From the NCBI RefSeq assembly GCF_020283565.1, contig NC_060060.1, positions 39,432,001 through 39,496,000 on the forward strand: 64,000 bases of DNA, written 5' to 3'. Position 1 is the stretch's first letter; each line of letters starts with the position of its first letter. The translations under genes and the position numbers were made by a program. A model generated the notes under the pieces. That model was not told the origin of the DNA and ran no database searches. It saw only the letters and a list, made by a program, of their open reading frames with translations. This stretch comes from Trifolium pratense. Taxonomy: Eukaryota; Streptophyta; Magnoliopsida; Fabales; Fabaceae. Below, one piece after another: positions 24,101 to 34,300 of this stretch.

Positions 24101-25340
24101 GAAAATTTCAAGATCACCCTTAACTTGAGAGTTGTATTGCTATGCTTTCAGCGACTGTTTTCTTACGCCTATGATTTATTGCCAGTGTCGTTGATGTGTA
24201 TATATATATATAGATAAACCAAAGATTTTTGGGTAAAGTTTCAAAGATGATGAATGAGAATTTAAACCTTGATATTAACTTCTAAATTCCTAAAATCAAT
24301 GATAAAGTGTTCATAATTAGTTGCAACAATGGAAAACACGTTCATATGTTCACCACCATTAAAATAAGTGTAATATATTTACATATCTTGGAAGGAGAGT
24401 GTAAGTTTTAAAATAAGAGGAAAATGTAACTCAGGCTTTTAATGCGAGGACTGTGTGATTTACCCATCATATATAATTTATTCGGCATCTTCTAGATGTT
24501 CTAACAAACTCTATTCAGCTTTGAGGACTGGTATAAGCACACTTTTCTTTGAAATATTGCCACTCTTGAAATTGAGACATAAATAGAACCTTAGAGAAAG
24601 ATCAATGAAAACTATCATTTGTGCTAGTTTTGGAGGATGCTTTCATCTTTAAGGTGAAGAAAGTTGGACCTATGTCCGGGATATGTTTAGTTTATGAACG
24701 AACAAGTGTGCTAATCTGATGTTATAAAGAGAGGGTGCTTGATATTTCGCTATATCATATCATTATCATAGTATTCTTAAATATAATAGTGAAGCCAAGA
24801 GGTTGCAACGTCATAAGGGGCTACAGCCCCGTCATCTTAACATAACCTGATTGATCCTAACTGTTAGGCACCTTCTAGAAGTCTATACCTTTCTATTTGA
24901 CATTTGCTAATGTTGCTGTGCACACCTATACTGCATAGGACTCCTGCATTGGTTCAAAGCTACTGCAATCTTGAATTTACTTCTTATTTGCATTTGTGAA
25001 GCATTTAATATAATTTTTTAGGCATTATTATTTAGCAGAAAAAACTTGTTGAAACAGGGATGTAGCTCTTCTTCAGAATCCTCGTCAAGTAGGGTAGTCT
25101 CTCCGATTGAAGGCATTATTGAGGAGATGCAATCAAAGATTAGAAGGCTCGAAAAATGGCTTGCTATAAATACGGTACATGCAAAACCCTATACCCCCAA
25201 GTGATTGCTGACTTTGAATTCACGGTTTCTCTTGTTTTTATTAATTTTTGTTGTTTATTTGACTCCGTGGGCAGGTTCTCTGGACATTTCTAATGTCAGC
25301 AATTGTTGGTTATTCACTTTATCAAAGGAGGCGTCAATGA
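9163..25340 (+). CDS. Double uridine-kinase/CYTH protein (uridine-cytidine kinase C-like), 26 exons, 950 aa
   Basis: Predicted to act on nucleoside or polyphosphate substrates; real substrate unknown. Exons: 9163-9273, 9724-9836, 9974-10100, 10259-10357, 10428-10496, 10610-10744, 10818-10886, 14383-14438, 14528-14687, 15757-15921, 16833-16917, 17195-17428, 17551-17645, 17773-17815, 18331-18482, 19831-19941, 21072-21140, 21251-21394, 21700-21774, 21858-22034, 22156-22241, 22452-22506, 23538-23663, 23776-23889, 25058-25174, 25275-25340. Total 2853 nt, in phase throughout. Domains: kinase 1 (Walker A GPSGSGKT, 67-74; VIVDGTYAL, 151-159), CYTH 1 (about 258-395), Pro/Ser linker, kinase 2 (GPSGCGKT, 522-529; IIFEGVYAL, from 609), CYTH 2 (about 724-890), coiled coil (about 900-928), C-terminal hydrophobic anchor (930-946) with RRRQ tail. 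The CYTH ExExK motif is degenerate in both modules (EMYLR, DIYMR). Arabidopsis TTM1/TTM2 (about 650-670 aa) have one kinase, one CYTH and a tail anchor, so this protein is a doubled version; a mitochondrial outer-membrane site is inferred by analogy. Exon 7's donor (AAG|GTCTCT) is weak. Confidence 0.92.
11160..11177. repeat. Left target-site duplication of nested SINE
   Basis: gaaccaaactaagaatta, repeated exactly at 13751-13768. The pair brackets the SINE and the LTR element inserted in it. Confidence 0.9.
11300..13722 (-). mobile_element. Complete small non-autonomous LTR retrotransposon
   Basis: 2423 bp, minus strand. LTRs are 13014-13722 (5') and 11300-12052 (3'), with ends TGATA...TATCA (one mutated to TAATA). 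Target duplication ggttc at 11295-11299 and 13723-13727. Primer-binding site TGGTATCAGAGC (13011-13000), complementary to initiator tRNA-Met, lies 2 nt from the 5' LTR. A polypurine tract AAGAGGGAGAGAA (12065-12053) abuts the 3' LTR. The 961-bp interior has only Lys/Glu-rich reading frames (12957-12526 and from 12297), no reverse transcriptase, integrase or protease. It would need proteins from another element. Size is larger than classical TRIMs and smaller than LARDs. Confidence 0.93.
11340..11535. repeat. Minisatellite in the LTR, unit about 57 bp
   Basis: About four units of the pattern aacttgaccctaaccgcgac / ctgccggtagaaccaa within the 3' LTR. The 5' LTR (13055-13205) has fewer units, which explains most of the LTR length difference (753 versus 709 bp). 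Confidence 0.85.
18211..18330 (+). repeat. 61-bp tandem duplication of a 3' splice site
   Basis: The block around gaaatgactgat...aggaaaattacgcttttcag occurs twice, ending in AG at 18268-18269 and 18329-18330. Only the second AG gives the correct phase into kinase 2 (GGPSGCGK). Using the first would add 61 nt with an early in-frame TGA. It lies at the end of intron 14 of the kinase-CYTH gene. Confidence 0.9.
18624..19028 (-). mobile_element. TRIM-like LTR element, minus strand
   Basis: Two LTR-like repeats, 19028-18902 and 18734-18624, each beginning TGTTGAGA and ending near GAATTCTAAG or AAATTCTAAG. Right after the first lies TGTATTAGAGC, a decayed tRNA-Met primer site, and just before the second is a short purine run (AAGTGGG). 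The interior is under 170 bp with no coding capacity. LTRs are diverged, so it is old. No target duplication was found. In intron 15 of the kinase-CYTH gene. Confidence 0.65.
19100..19497 (+). mobile_element. TRIM-like LTR element, plus strand
   Basis: A clear LTR at 19372-19497 starts TGTTGAGAGTCC and ends in cccaacccaaatttgaaga. A more diverged partner ends at about 19290 (ccaacccaaattctaag). Between them are a decayed primer site (aatatccgagctc) and a purine tract (gtgagggggt) directly before the second LTR. Same family as 18624-19028 but opposite orientation. The left edge is uncertain. Confidence 0.6.
20731..20827 (-). mobile_element. tRNA-derived SINE
   Basis: Reverse strand has TAGTGGTGAGGGATTTGGG (A-box region), CCTAGGTTCGATCCTC (B box) and a poly-A tail (poly-T on plus, 20731-20740). 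Near-identical flanks gaggatagtatt and gagaatagtatt are the target duplication. It lies in intron 16 of the kinase-CYTH gene. A decayed relative is near 61765-61850. Confidence 0.8.
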
Positions 25341-27702
25341 TGGTCGTCAGGATTGTGCGTTGGTTCTTCTCTAAACACTTTCGTTTACAGGGCTCGAGTT
25401 TTCAAGTGGCGAGTCCATATAGGCTAACTACAGTCACTAATTTCTTGAGTCTAGGTTCAATTTAGAACGCGCATTGCGGTTCGTTAATCTCAAAGATACG
25501 TTGAAGTATTGACCAATCCACATGTAAATAATTTGATGACGAAAACATGGTATGATGAGGGCCGGGCCATGGCTCACTTTTCGCTATACAAATCTAAAAA
25601 TAATGAAAGATGAATTATTGATGAACATCTAAAGACATAAAACCAAGAAAGAAAGTTTACTGGTAGCAATTTTCATCCAACTGCTGCATTGTTGTATCAA
25701 AAGTTCCAACTTGCTTTAAGGCTGAGTATTATCTGCTTAAAAACAATAGAGACATGCGTATTCTTTTTTGTTTTTTAAGGTCATCTAGTTGCTGGTCGTT
25801 TGAAACCTCGAGAAGGAGTTTGTGGACGAAATGACAAGGAATATGGTCCCGCATCGAAATATAATATCCACATTGAAAGAGAGAGATACAAATGATAAGA
25901 CTTTAATAAAGAAAGTGTACAATGTCCATCATAGATTAAAACTTACAAGTAGGGCATCAAGGATTGAGTTTGCATAATTTGAGTTTTCGTATTAACATTA
26001 ATTGCTTTATTAGTTCTGTTTGAAAAGAAATATTGGATGTAAATTATAGTTTATGAACCAACCTATAGCAGGGAAAACTAACTGATTAAATTTAGTGTTC
26101 GTTAAAATTAATCGCCGAACCAATAAATATGAAATGATATAACATAATGGAGCATAGTAACAGGACACAATATCTTCTTTTGGGACCAGAATTGGCTCTT
26201 TGACGGTACTGCCATCCATTAAGGAACTAAATTTAAAAACTCGTAATTTTATATGAACTAAACATATTTAACCTTAAAATTAACATTCACATATTGTTAA
26301 TTTCTCATACGCCCTTTAAAATGACCAAAATATCCTCTAAGCTAGGTAGGATTTCTTTTCATGCCCTCCATAATTTCTCATGTGCCCTCTAAAATGACCA
26401 AAATATCCTCCTCACTACCTAGGTAGCAAACTCAGTTCACTGGTTAAGTAACAAACTCACTACGGGTGGTGATTGAGATAGAAGTATTCGATCGGTGACT
26501 CCTTTTAAAGGAACATCTATATCCCTCTTCAACTACCAGCAATGATCTTCAATATCTTGAGGAACAAGAAGTAAGGCCAACACATATTGCCAAATACAAA
26601 TAATATTTGAAAGTTAGGATACTCGGCATGTAAACAAACAAGATTACATAAGTCTCATACAAATAATAGTGTAATCCCTCAATAGTACGTGTGACAATAG
26701 TTCAGAAAGATTTGAAGCAGAAAAATAGGAGGTAATCTTGTCTTCATGCAATAGATAAGAATAGTTCAGAATAGCAGACAAATCCATTCAGAAGGATTTG
26801 TTTTTATGCAATTAATATGCAGATGCCCAAAGTGCCATCAACAATATGATCGGTTAACTCAAACAAAATATTGTTTGTTGTCTATATCAACTATTCGGTT
26901 GACTCTACACATGCCCTTTTAAGAACGAGAAAGTGAAAACAAAACGAGAGTGAACAATAAAAATGTCTAACCCATCATATTGTTGATGACACTTTTTTCA
27001 CTTTTTGGGCTATGCAAAAAAAATGTCAGTGTTCTTATGATTCTTCGGTACCATGATTCACTACTTTTTTCAAAACGGTAGAATCATGGTACTTAAATGA
27101 TTCAATGCAAAAAAAATGTCTAACCGAAGAATCATAAGAACACAATAGGTTCCCGAAATAAGTTTTGAAACAAATGTATTGAAAACAATATATATCATCT
27201 AAAGTCTCTACCAAATAAATCTATAAACTATATTATTCAATTTATATACATACTCCATTTTTATGTCAGGGTTGACAGTTCAGTGAGTGCAATTCATGAC
27301 AGCCAAATTTAAAATAATTAATCTTCAAAGAAAAGAAATTTTAAAAAATGCATACAAAATCATCAAATCAACATAACTTTCTCCACTAGTGAGGTTTTAA
27401 TCAATTGCTCACATTTTCATTTGCTAGAGTAGCCAAGGCTATATTGCTGAAGAAATGTCCCAAACCCTGCAGGGGCCACTGCCTCCCAAAGAGACAATCA
27501 ACTTGCCATCAGTCTGGCTAGTGGCCAAGCAAACGGTTACATGACTACGTCTATGACAAATGAACTGAGCTTACCTTACCATTATAATTAACCTGGATTA
27601 ACTTTTCATATATTAAGGTAATGCTCAAATAAGCAGTAGTATATATATTGAAATTGTTGAAAAAGATAACACAGCTGCTCTTCTCCTTTATATTCATATA
27701 TA
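25341..27702. other. Intergenic DNA downstream of the kinase-CYTH gene
   Basis: Probably 3' UTR to about 25700. A short direct repeat (gaccaaaatatcctc context) occurs at about 26299 and 26370. Inverted copies of gttcttatgattcttcggt flank 27044-27136. No further gene is visible. Confidence 0.4.
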
Positions 27703-28509
27703 TGTGGTAGAATGACTATTAATGGCGATGGTAAGGGTTCTTTTCCCATTAGACATGAAGGAAACGTTGTAAAAGAAGATGTAGGCTACTATTTTGATCC
27801 CTTAATTTTACTTTTTCTGATTTTTCTTATAAGTTATGTAATTAATGACAAGAAATAATGGCAGGTTCATTCATCCGACACGGATGCATTAAAAAACTTG
27901 GTCCACATCATGTTAAGCAAAATGGTCATAATAGAGACCACGTTGCAGAAGCCACCAAAAACCAGCAAACAAGATTTGGCTAAGTATACATTTCGCCGAT
28001 ACAAATTTTCATCAGAATACATTGTTGACACTATCACCATCATATCATCGGATGATGATGACATAAACAAGACGAGAATCAACATCAAAATACAATGTTG
28101 ACATACATTGTATATTTTGATGTTGATTCTTTCGTCTTGTTTATGTCATCATCATCCGATGATATAACGGTGATAGTGTCAACATTCTATTCTGTTGAAA
28201 ATTTGGATCGGCGAAATGTATACTTAGCCAAAGGTTTTTGGTGGCTTGTGCAACGTGGTCTCTATTATGACGACTTTGCTTAACATGATGTGGCCAAAGT
28301 TTTTTAATTCATCCATGTCGGATGAATGAACCTACCATGATTTGTTGTCATTAATTACATAACTTAGGAAAATTAGAAAAGTAAAATCTCAAATTGACAT
28401 AAGGGATCAAAATAGTAGCTTACATCTTCTTTTACAGCAACTCCTTCATGTTTAATGGGCAAAGAACTCTTACCATTTGTTTACATTCGCCATTAATAGT
28501 GATTCTACC

Positions 28510-28512
<3 letters not shown>
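27703..28512. repeat. 810-bp foldback: about 400-bp arms with an 8-nt loop
   Basis: The left arm starts tgtggtagaat (27703) and the right arm ends attctaccaca (28512), symmetric about 28107.5. Matching blocks run through both arms: atggcgatggtaag/ttaccatttgtt...cgccat, gttcattcatccgacac/gtcggatgaatgaac, catcggatgatgatgac/gtcatcatcatccgatg and aacatcaaaatacaatg/cattgtatattttgatgtt. The loop is about 8 nt. Arms differ at scattered positions and small indels. A transcript would form a very long hairpin. It could be a foldback transposon or a hairpin siRNA locus. Reading frames across the arms are mirror shadows, not genes. Confidence 0.9.

Positions 28513-28513
<1 letters not shown>

Positions 28514-28586
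<73 letters not shown>
28514..28586. repeat. (TA)n microsatellite
   Basis: About 36 TA units immediately beside the right end of the 27703-28512 foldback. The left end is also next to a short tatata run (27697-27702). Confidence 0.97.
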
Positions 28587-28591
<5 letters not shown>

Positions 28592-29069
28592 AAAGAGCAA
28601 TTGTCTTATTTTTTTTCAATGAGAGACAATTTCAATATACACTATTGCGCAAAAATGACAGAATTTGTGCAACACACATTTTAAGTGTGTTTGATTTTCA
28701 TTTTGGTCCAATCTTATCTGATGGTTCAACCTTTGATTTTTAAATACACAATTCCAATATTGGAATAGACTCTTTTTAAAACCTCAGCCCATTGAAATAA
28801 ATAACTATTATGAACCAGATTCACATAGTAGCATCACCGATCAACCAATATTTATGAAGCAGATGCATAATTGTTTACAATAAGAATTTAAATTGTCTAG
28901 ATTTGTCAATAATGTTCATTCATTAAATAATCCTGAAGATTATTTAAGAAACTATGTCAATTTTTTTGTCCAAGACAAAAGGTGTTGAATGCTAAAATAC
29001 ATCTTCATAAAAGCTAGTGGATGTGTTGTAGTTGTAGCATTCCCCATATATATATATATATATATATAT

Positions 29070-30345
29070 ATTGTATTTTATCATTAAAATTTCATAATAG
29101 AATGATTAGTTTTATAAAATAGAGAACCATCATAACAACTGATTTCGATGAAATTTATTGTTTATTATAAGAAAAGAAGAAAATTAAATACACAAGAGAC
29201 GAGGGACGAGGGACGAGGGAGGAGTCCTGTGTGAGAAAAGAAAGAAAAAGAATGTTTTTGTATGTGTTTTAGTTTTAGATGAAATTTAACATGTCAAGTA
29301 TTTATGTGTACAAAGTTAACTTGTTTGTTGTTGTTATATCAATAGCAATAGCAAATAAAATGCAATAAAAGAATCACTAACGTTTCATAACCTCTCATAG
29401 ACACAATTAATATGCTACGATAAAATGTTCATTGAAAAGAGAATGATCATAACCATAGAGTAGATGAAATTTGTGATTTAGTAATAATGAAAAGAAGAAA
29501 ATGAAATAAAGGAAACTGAGGGAGGAGTACTATCTGAGTGTTTTTATATGTTTTAAGTACATGAAATTTAACCTGTCAGGTATATGTGTGTATAAAGTTA
29601 ATATTCATTGTATTTGTCTTGAGTGTATTTAGGAAAAAATAGTTGATATGCAAATAGTTAAGGATGATTTAGCTATTATTAAGGAAAAGATACCACTCTT
29701 TGAGAGGAGTTGGTGTTGATTAAAAGAGAACGGTCATAATTACAGGAGTAGATGAAATTCATGGTGTAGATGGAATTTAACTTGTTAAATATCTATGTAT
29801 AAAAAATGTTAACTTGTTTGCGGTTATTATATCAATAGCAATAGCATACAAAATGCAATATTAACCTTATGCACTTTTTGTGTAGTTGCAACAAAAAGAA
29901 TGACTAACCTTTCATAATCTCATACATACGATATGCGACAACAAAATGATCAATTTCATCGAAAAGAGAACGATCATAACCACCGGAGTAGATGAAATTT
30001 ATGTTTTAGTGAAAATGAAAAAAAGAAAATGAAATATAGGAAGGTGGGAGAGGAGTACCTTCAGATAAAGAAAGAAAACAAGTGTTTTTATAGGTGTTTT
30101 AGTCTTCCGTAGAAGTAGATGGAATTCAACATGTCACCTTAATTATTTTTTATTATGAGTATTATTCATTGTACCGTCTTGAGTGTATTTAGGAAAAAAT
30201 AGTTTTAATATACAAATAGTTAAGTATGATTTAGCTATTATTAAGGAAAAGATAGCCCTTGAGAGGATTTGGCGTGAATTAGGGTTTCCATAAAGTTTTG
30301 CAAACATTTTTTTTAGTATCAACAATAATAATAGCAGCATACACG
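29070..30345. repeat. Diverged direct repeats, about three copies
   Basis: Recurring blocks: agagaacgatcataaccaccgg-type segments (29123, 29440, 29725, 29966), agtagatgaaattta, gaagaaaatgaaata followed by ggaggagta, tatcaatagcaatagca (29337, 29831) and ttgagtgtatttaggaaaaa (29618, 30178). Order is kept from copy to copy, so this is a decayed tandem array. No coding function seen. Confidence 0.7.
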
Positions 30346-30454
30346 AGATTCTGGTTTCATTAAAAACGTTCTCCTAGCATCTAGTTCGCATAGGTATGAC
30401 ATGGCAATAGAAGAGGTTGACAAATTCATAAGTATAGCCATCTCATGTGGGATA

Positions 30455-30920
30455 CAACTAATCTCCTATGTTTAAGTAGAAAATAAAAACTAACCTCCTT
30501 TATTTTTTCTCAAAAAGATAACATATCATTAAAAAAATTAAAATCTAAAGGAGAATGAGTTTTCTTTTTAGCAAAAATAACGGAAATTGATTGTTTCCAT
30601 ATTAATTAGTCGTAAAAGATATACTATACCTACCAGACACTCTGTTCTTTTTTTTTTTTTTGGACGGATGTTCTTTTTTATTGTTTACCTTATACTTTAT
30701 TTTTTTTATGAGAAAAATCTAAAATTAATGTGAAAATAACTAATCTCCTATGTTTAAGTAAAAAAGAAAAATTAAATTCTCCTTTACTTTTGCTCAAAAA
30801 TATGACACCTCATTAAAAAAATTATATTTAAAGGAGAATGAGTTTTTTATTTTTATTAGCAAAAATAATGGAGATTAGTTGTTCACATATTAATTAGTTG
30901 TAAAAGATATTATACTACTC
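30455..30920. repeat. Direct repeat pair, spacing about 280 bp
   Basis: Both copies begin actaatctcctatgtttaag and end in ttagttgtaaaagatat-type sequence (30455-30640 and 30735-30920). Substitutions and indels separate them. Function unknown. Confidence 0.75.
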
Positions 30921-30992
30921 CCCCCGTTTCATATTAATTTGAAACAATATTTTTTTTCTTCTAAAACGACAACTAATTTGAAATGGAGAGAG
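30921..30992. mobile_element. Short Stowaway-like MITE
   Basis: Starts ctccccccgtttcatattaa and ends with the inverted aaatggagagagta, the usual arms of Tc1/mariner-derived Stowaway MITEs, bounded by TA. Confidence 0.6.
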
Positions 30993-31377
30993 TATTTTTT
31001 TTCTTCATTTCTTTTATGTTATTTTTATTGGAACAGTTGTATATTTGGTAGTATAGAAACATCACGTAAGAATAGATCGACGATATACATACCAGGTGAT
31101 GCTCTAATGATCAATTGGAGTTGTCAGTTGTGGTATATATATTTAGAAGATTTTATATATTATCTAACTATCTATCTATATACATAAACTTGATATCCTC
31201 ACAAGTAGTTTTGTTGAGCCATATGTGCTCAAAACACATGTACATTTTAAGTCTACAAGATGTCTAGTGGAACTATATTTTCTAAACTATAAGAATATAT
31301 ATTCAATTCTATCTATACAAAAATCTACTCTATTCTATTTTGTTGATGCTACTTCTTTATAAAGAATATATATATAT

Positions 31378-34300
31378 TCACTCAGTCACAATTGTATGTA
31401 ACACTTCATCCATGCTTGGTGATTGACTCCTCATTGTTGATAAAAGTGCAGCTACAGCCTCTCCAACTGTCAAGAAAAGGTAATCAGCTCTTATAAAATC
31501 ATTAGCTTCATCATCTTTTTTCAGCTTTGCAATAACCTCGGCAAGAGGATTCACCAATACAAGCTGTCATAACATATTCCAATTAGTCATAATTTATGTA
31601 TCATATATATGAAATAAATACCATATAAATTTTTCAGAATTTAACAATGTTACCTCGACACCCTTCATTTTTAATGCTACTTTTAACTCCTTGAAAAGTG
31701 AAACTCCACTTGTGTCTATGGAACCAACAGCTGAAAATTCAAAGATCATACATATCATTTATAATTGGATCTGTATGAAACATGTTATGCAATATGCTCT
31801 AAAAAAATTATTTCTAGCTACTTTGAACTTAAAGTAAATATGCCAATTTTAATACAACAAGATTCATAAGAAATCGAATAACAATGTTATATTGTTAGAG
31901 TAAAGGGTGTGATTCACTTTGATTCATGATAGGCAAATGCCTTATATAGACTTTACAAGGACTAGCTTGTTATGCAAGCAACTACACACACTTGGCTAAG
32001 GCACTCTGTACATAATGTCCCAGATATCGTACTCAACATCTGGCCTAACGGTCAGTAGTACACAATGTCCTAACATTGTGTCCAACATCTGTCCTAAAAC
32101 TCTACTAGTCCTAACATATATGGTCACATTCACAAAATTTGATGAAGTTACCTGACATTTCCAAAATAACATATCGAAGGCCAAAGTTTTCTGTTCTGGT
32201 ATCCTCTTCTTCTTCTTCTTCTTCTTCTTCTTCTATCCATCGCAATATCCTAATAACAAATGTTAATGATTTAATAATTTAATGTAGCTAGAAATATTAT
32301 ACAAAATTGTTAAATTTGTAAAAATAGAACCAACCTCTCATGAAGATACGTTATGTTAGCAAAATTGATTGGAGCTTCTATACTTAGAATAAGAAAACCA
32401 GGTACTCTTATAGCTTCTTTATAGTGGTGAAGATCTCTATATATGTTTGTCTCCGGTATGTTCCCCAACATCACTGTCTTAGGCCTTGTAATTTGCAGTA
32501 AGATCCTAAAAATTGACAATCCGACCTGATCAACAAGATGAGCATCTCCTCTTTGTCAATCATAATGATTCATCAAATAGGTCTTAGATTAATTTTTTAC
32601 CTATTCAAAGAAAAGTGCGAAAAACTTGCCCAAATGAACTATTATCTAGGTTATTTATAATGCATATATATGATTTATGCAAAATATAAAAGTTCTTATG
32701 TTACCATAGACTACAAAAAATATCTTGATAAGAAAATTACTTAAGTAGGCATCAAACATTAATTAGTAGTAATTCCATAAAAAATATGCTGGCATAATAC
32801 TAGTTTTAAGACAAATTGTAGAATCCATAAACGAACTTACCGCAAGAGCGAGACCGTATTGGACAGAGAGGAAGATAACACCAAAGAATGCCGTCAACAA
32901 CACAATGAAATCGAATTTATCGATCTTCCAAATGAGATAAGCAGCAGAGATATCAATGAGGCCAATTACTGCTGTTATTATGATTGCACCCAATACAACA
33001 TTAGGCGTGTACCGAAACAATGGCATAAGAAATAGAAGTGTCACCATGACTGTCATGGACATTACTACGTTTGACATCACTGTTCTTGCACCCGCGTTAT
33101 GATTCACAGCCGATCGAGAAAAAGATCCTAAAATTCATCATTTAAATAGGTTAGTATGTGTTTTTGACACCAACGGGCTTGATTAAATTTCTTTGTTTTT
33201 AGCGCGGAAAGGAGAACCTGTTGTGACATAGCAAGATGTAGTAGAGCCAACCACATTCATTAGCCCAATTGCTATCATTTCTTTATTTCCGTCAACTTTG
33301 TAGTTTCTAAGAGCGGCAAATGTTCTTCCAACTGCAATTCCTTCCTGTTTCATACACTTATCCATCAATATTTTTTCACGGCTTAAACATTGTTTGGTAC
33401 TTTGACACTAAGAAAAACAACAAAGCTTAAATGATGTTCATTATACAAATTAAAGAGCAATTATTACAATATGATGTAATTATATCTTTTATTAAATATA
33501 TTTTTAGTTCCTATAAAATATTCAGCGGAAAAGAGTGAAACTTACAGTGAGTGATAAAATTCCAGTGACGATCCCGGTTTTGATGGTTAGACCAAGATAA
33601 TTTCCATGAAAAAGCAACATCTTGGCTGTAATAGGATTTATTCCTTGTTCCAATTTCCCAATCTAGATAGTAACAAGACATTGTTTTTTTAATTTAGAAA
33701 CTAGCTACTCATAATAATGATAACATTGACAAAGCATTAGTTAAGAGGGAGAATTAAACATACTATACTAATGCCATGATGTTCACCCTTGATTACAAAA
33801 CTGAGGATGGTAGAAATGATGACACAGGCAAGAGGAGCTCCGGCTGATACCCAAAATAGTTCTGGTTTCTTTATGGTCTGTGTCAAAAATCCGGGATGTT
33901 ACGGTCTCCACACATTTTTTTATTATCAACAAGATGCTTAATGCAAGTTAGCCAAAATGTGCAACATTTTGAAACTATAATTAATTAATCACAAAGAGAT
34001 CCAATCAAACCATCCATTTCATACATCGATAAAATTAAATCGATAGAAATTTAAGAGTATCAAATAGAAATGGCAGAAGAAAAATACATTGAACTTAACT
34101 ATTACAGGAAAAATAACCCCTTACAATATGTCTTGCAAGCAAAAGTATCCCCAAGAAGAAAACCCCCATAACTATTGTTTCCCATGACCACTGCACAAAA
34201 ATTACAAATACAACATTATTAAGAATACAATACATTGTACTAGAGCTGTCAATTTGAGGGGCCAAACCAAAAATACAATAAGCATGAGTCCATTTTATAT

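Noticed and set aside
27867..28283. Open frames on both strands across the foldback
   Set aside because: They mirror each other because of the inverted repeat and resemble no protein; they are shadows of palindromic DNA.
28448..28684. Frame with a long Tyr-Ile repeat
   Set aside because: It is the translation of the TA microsatellite.
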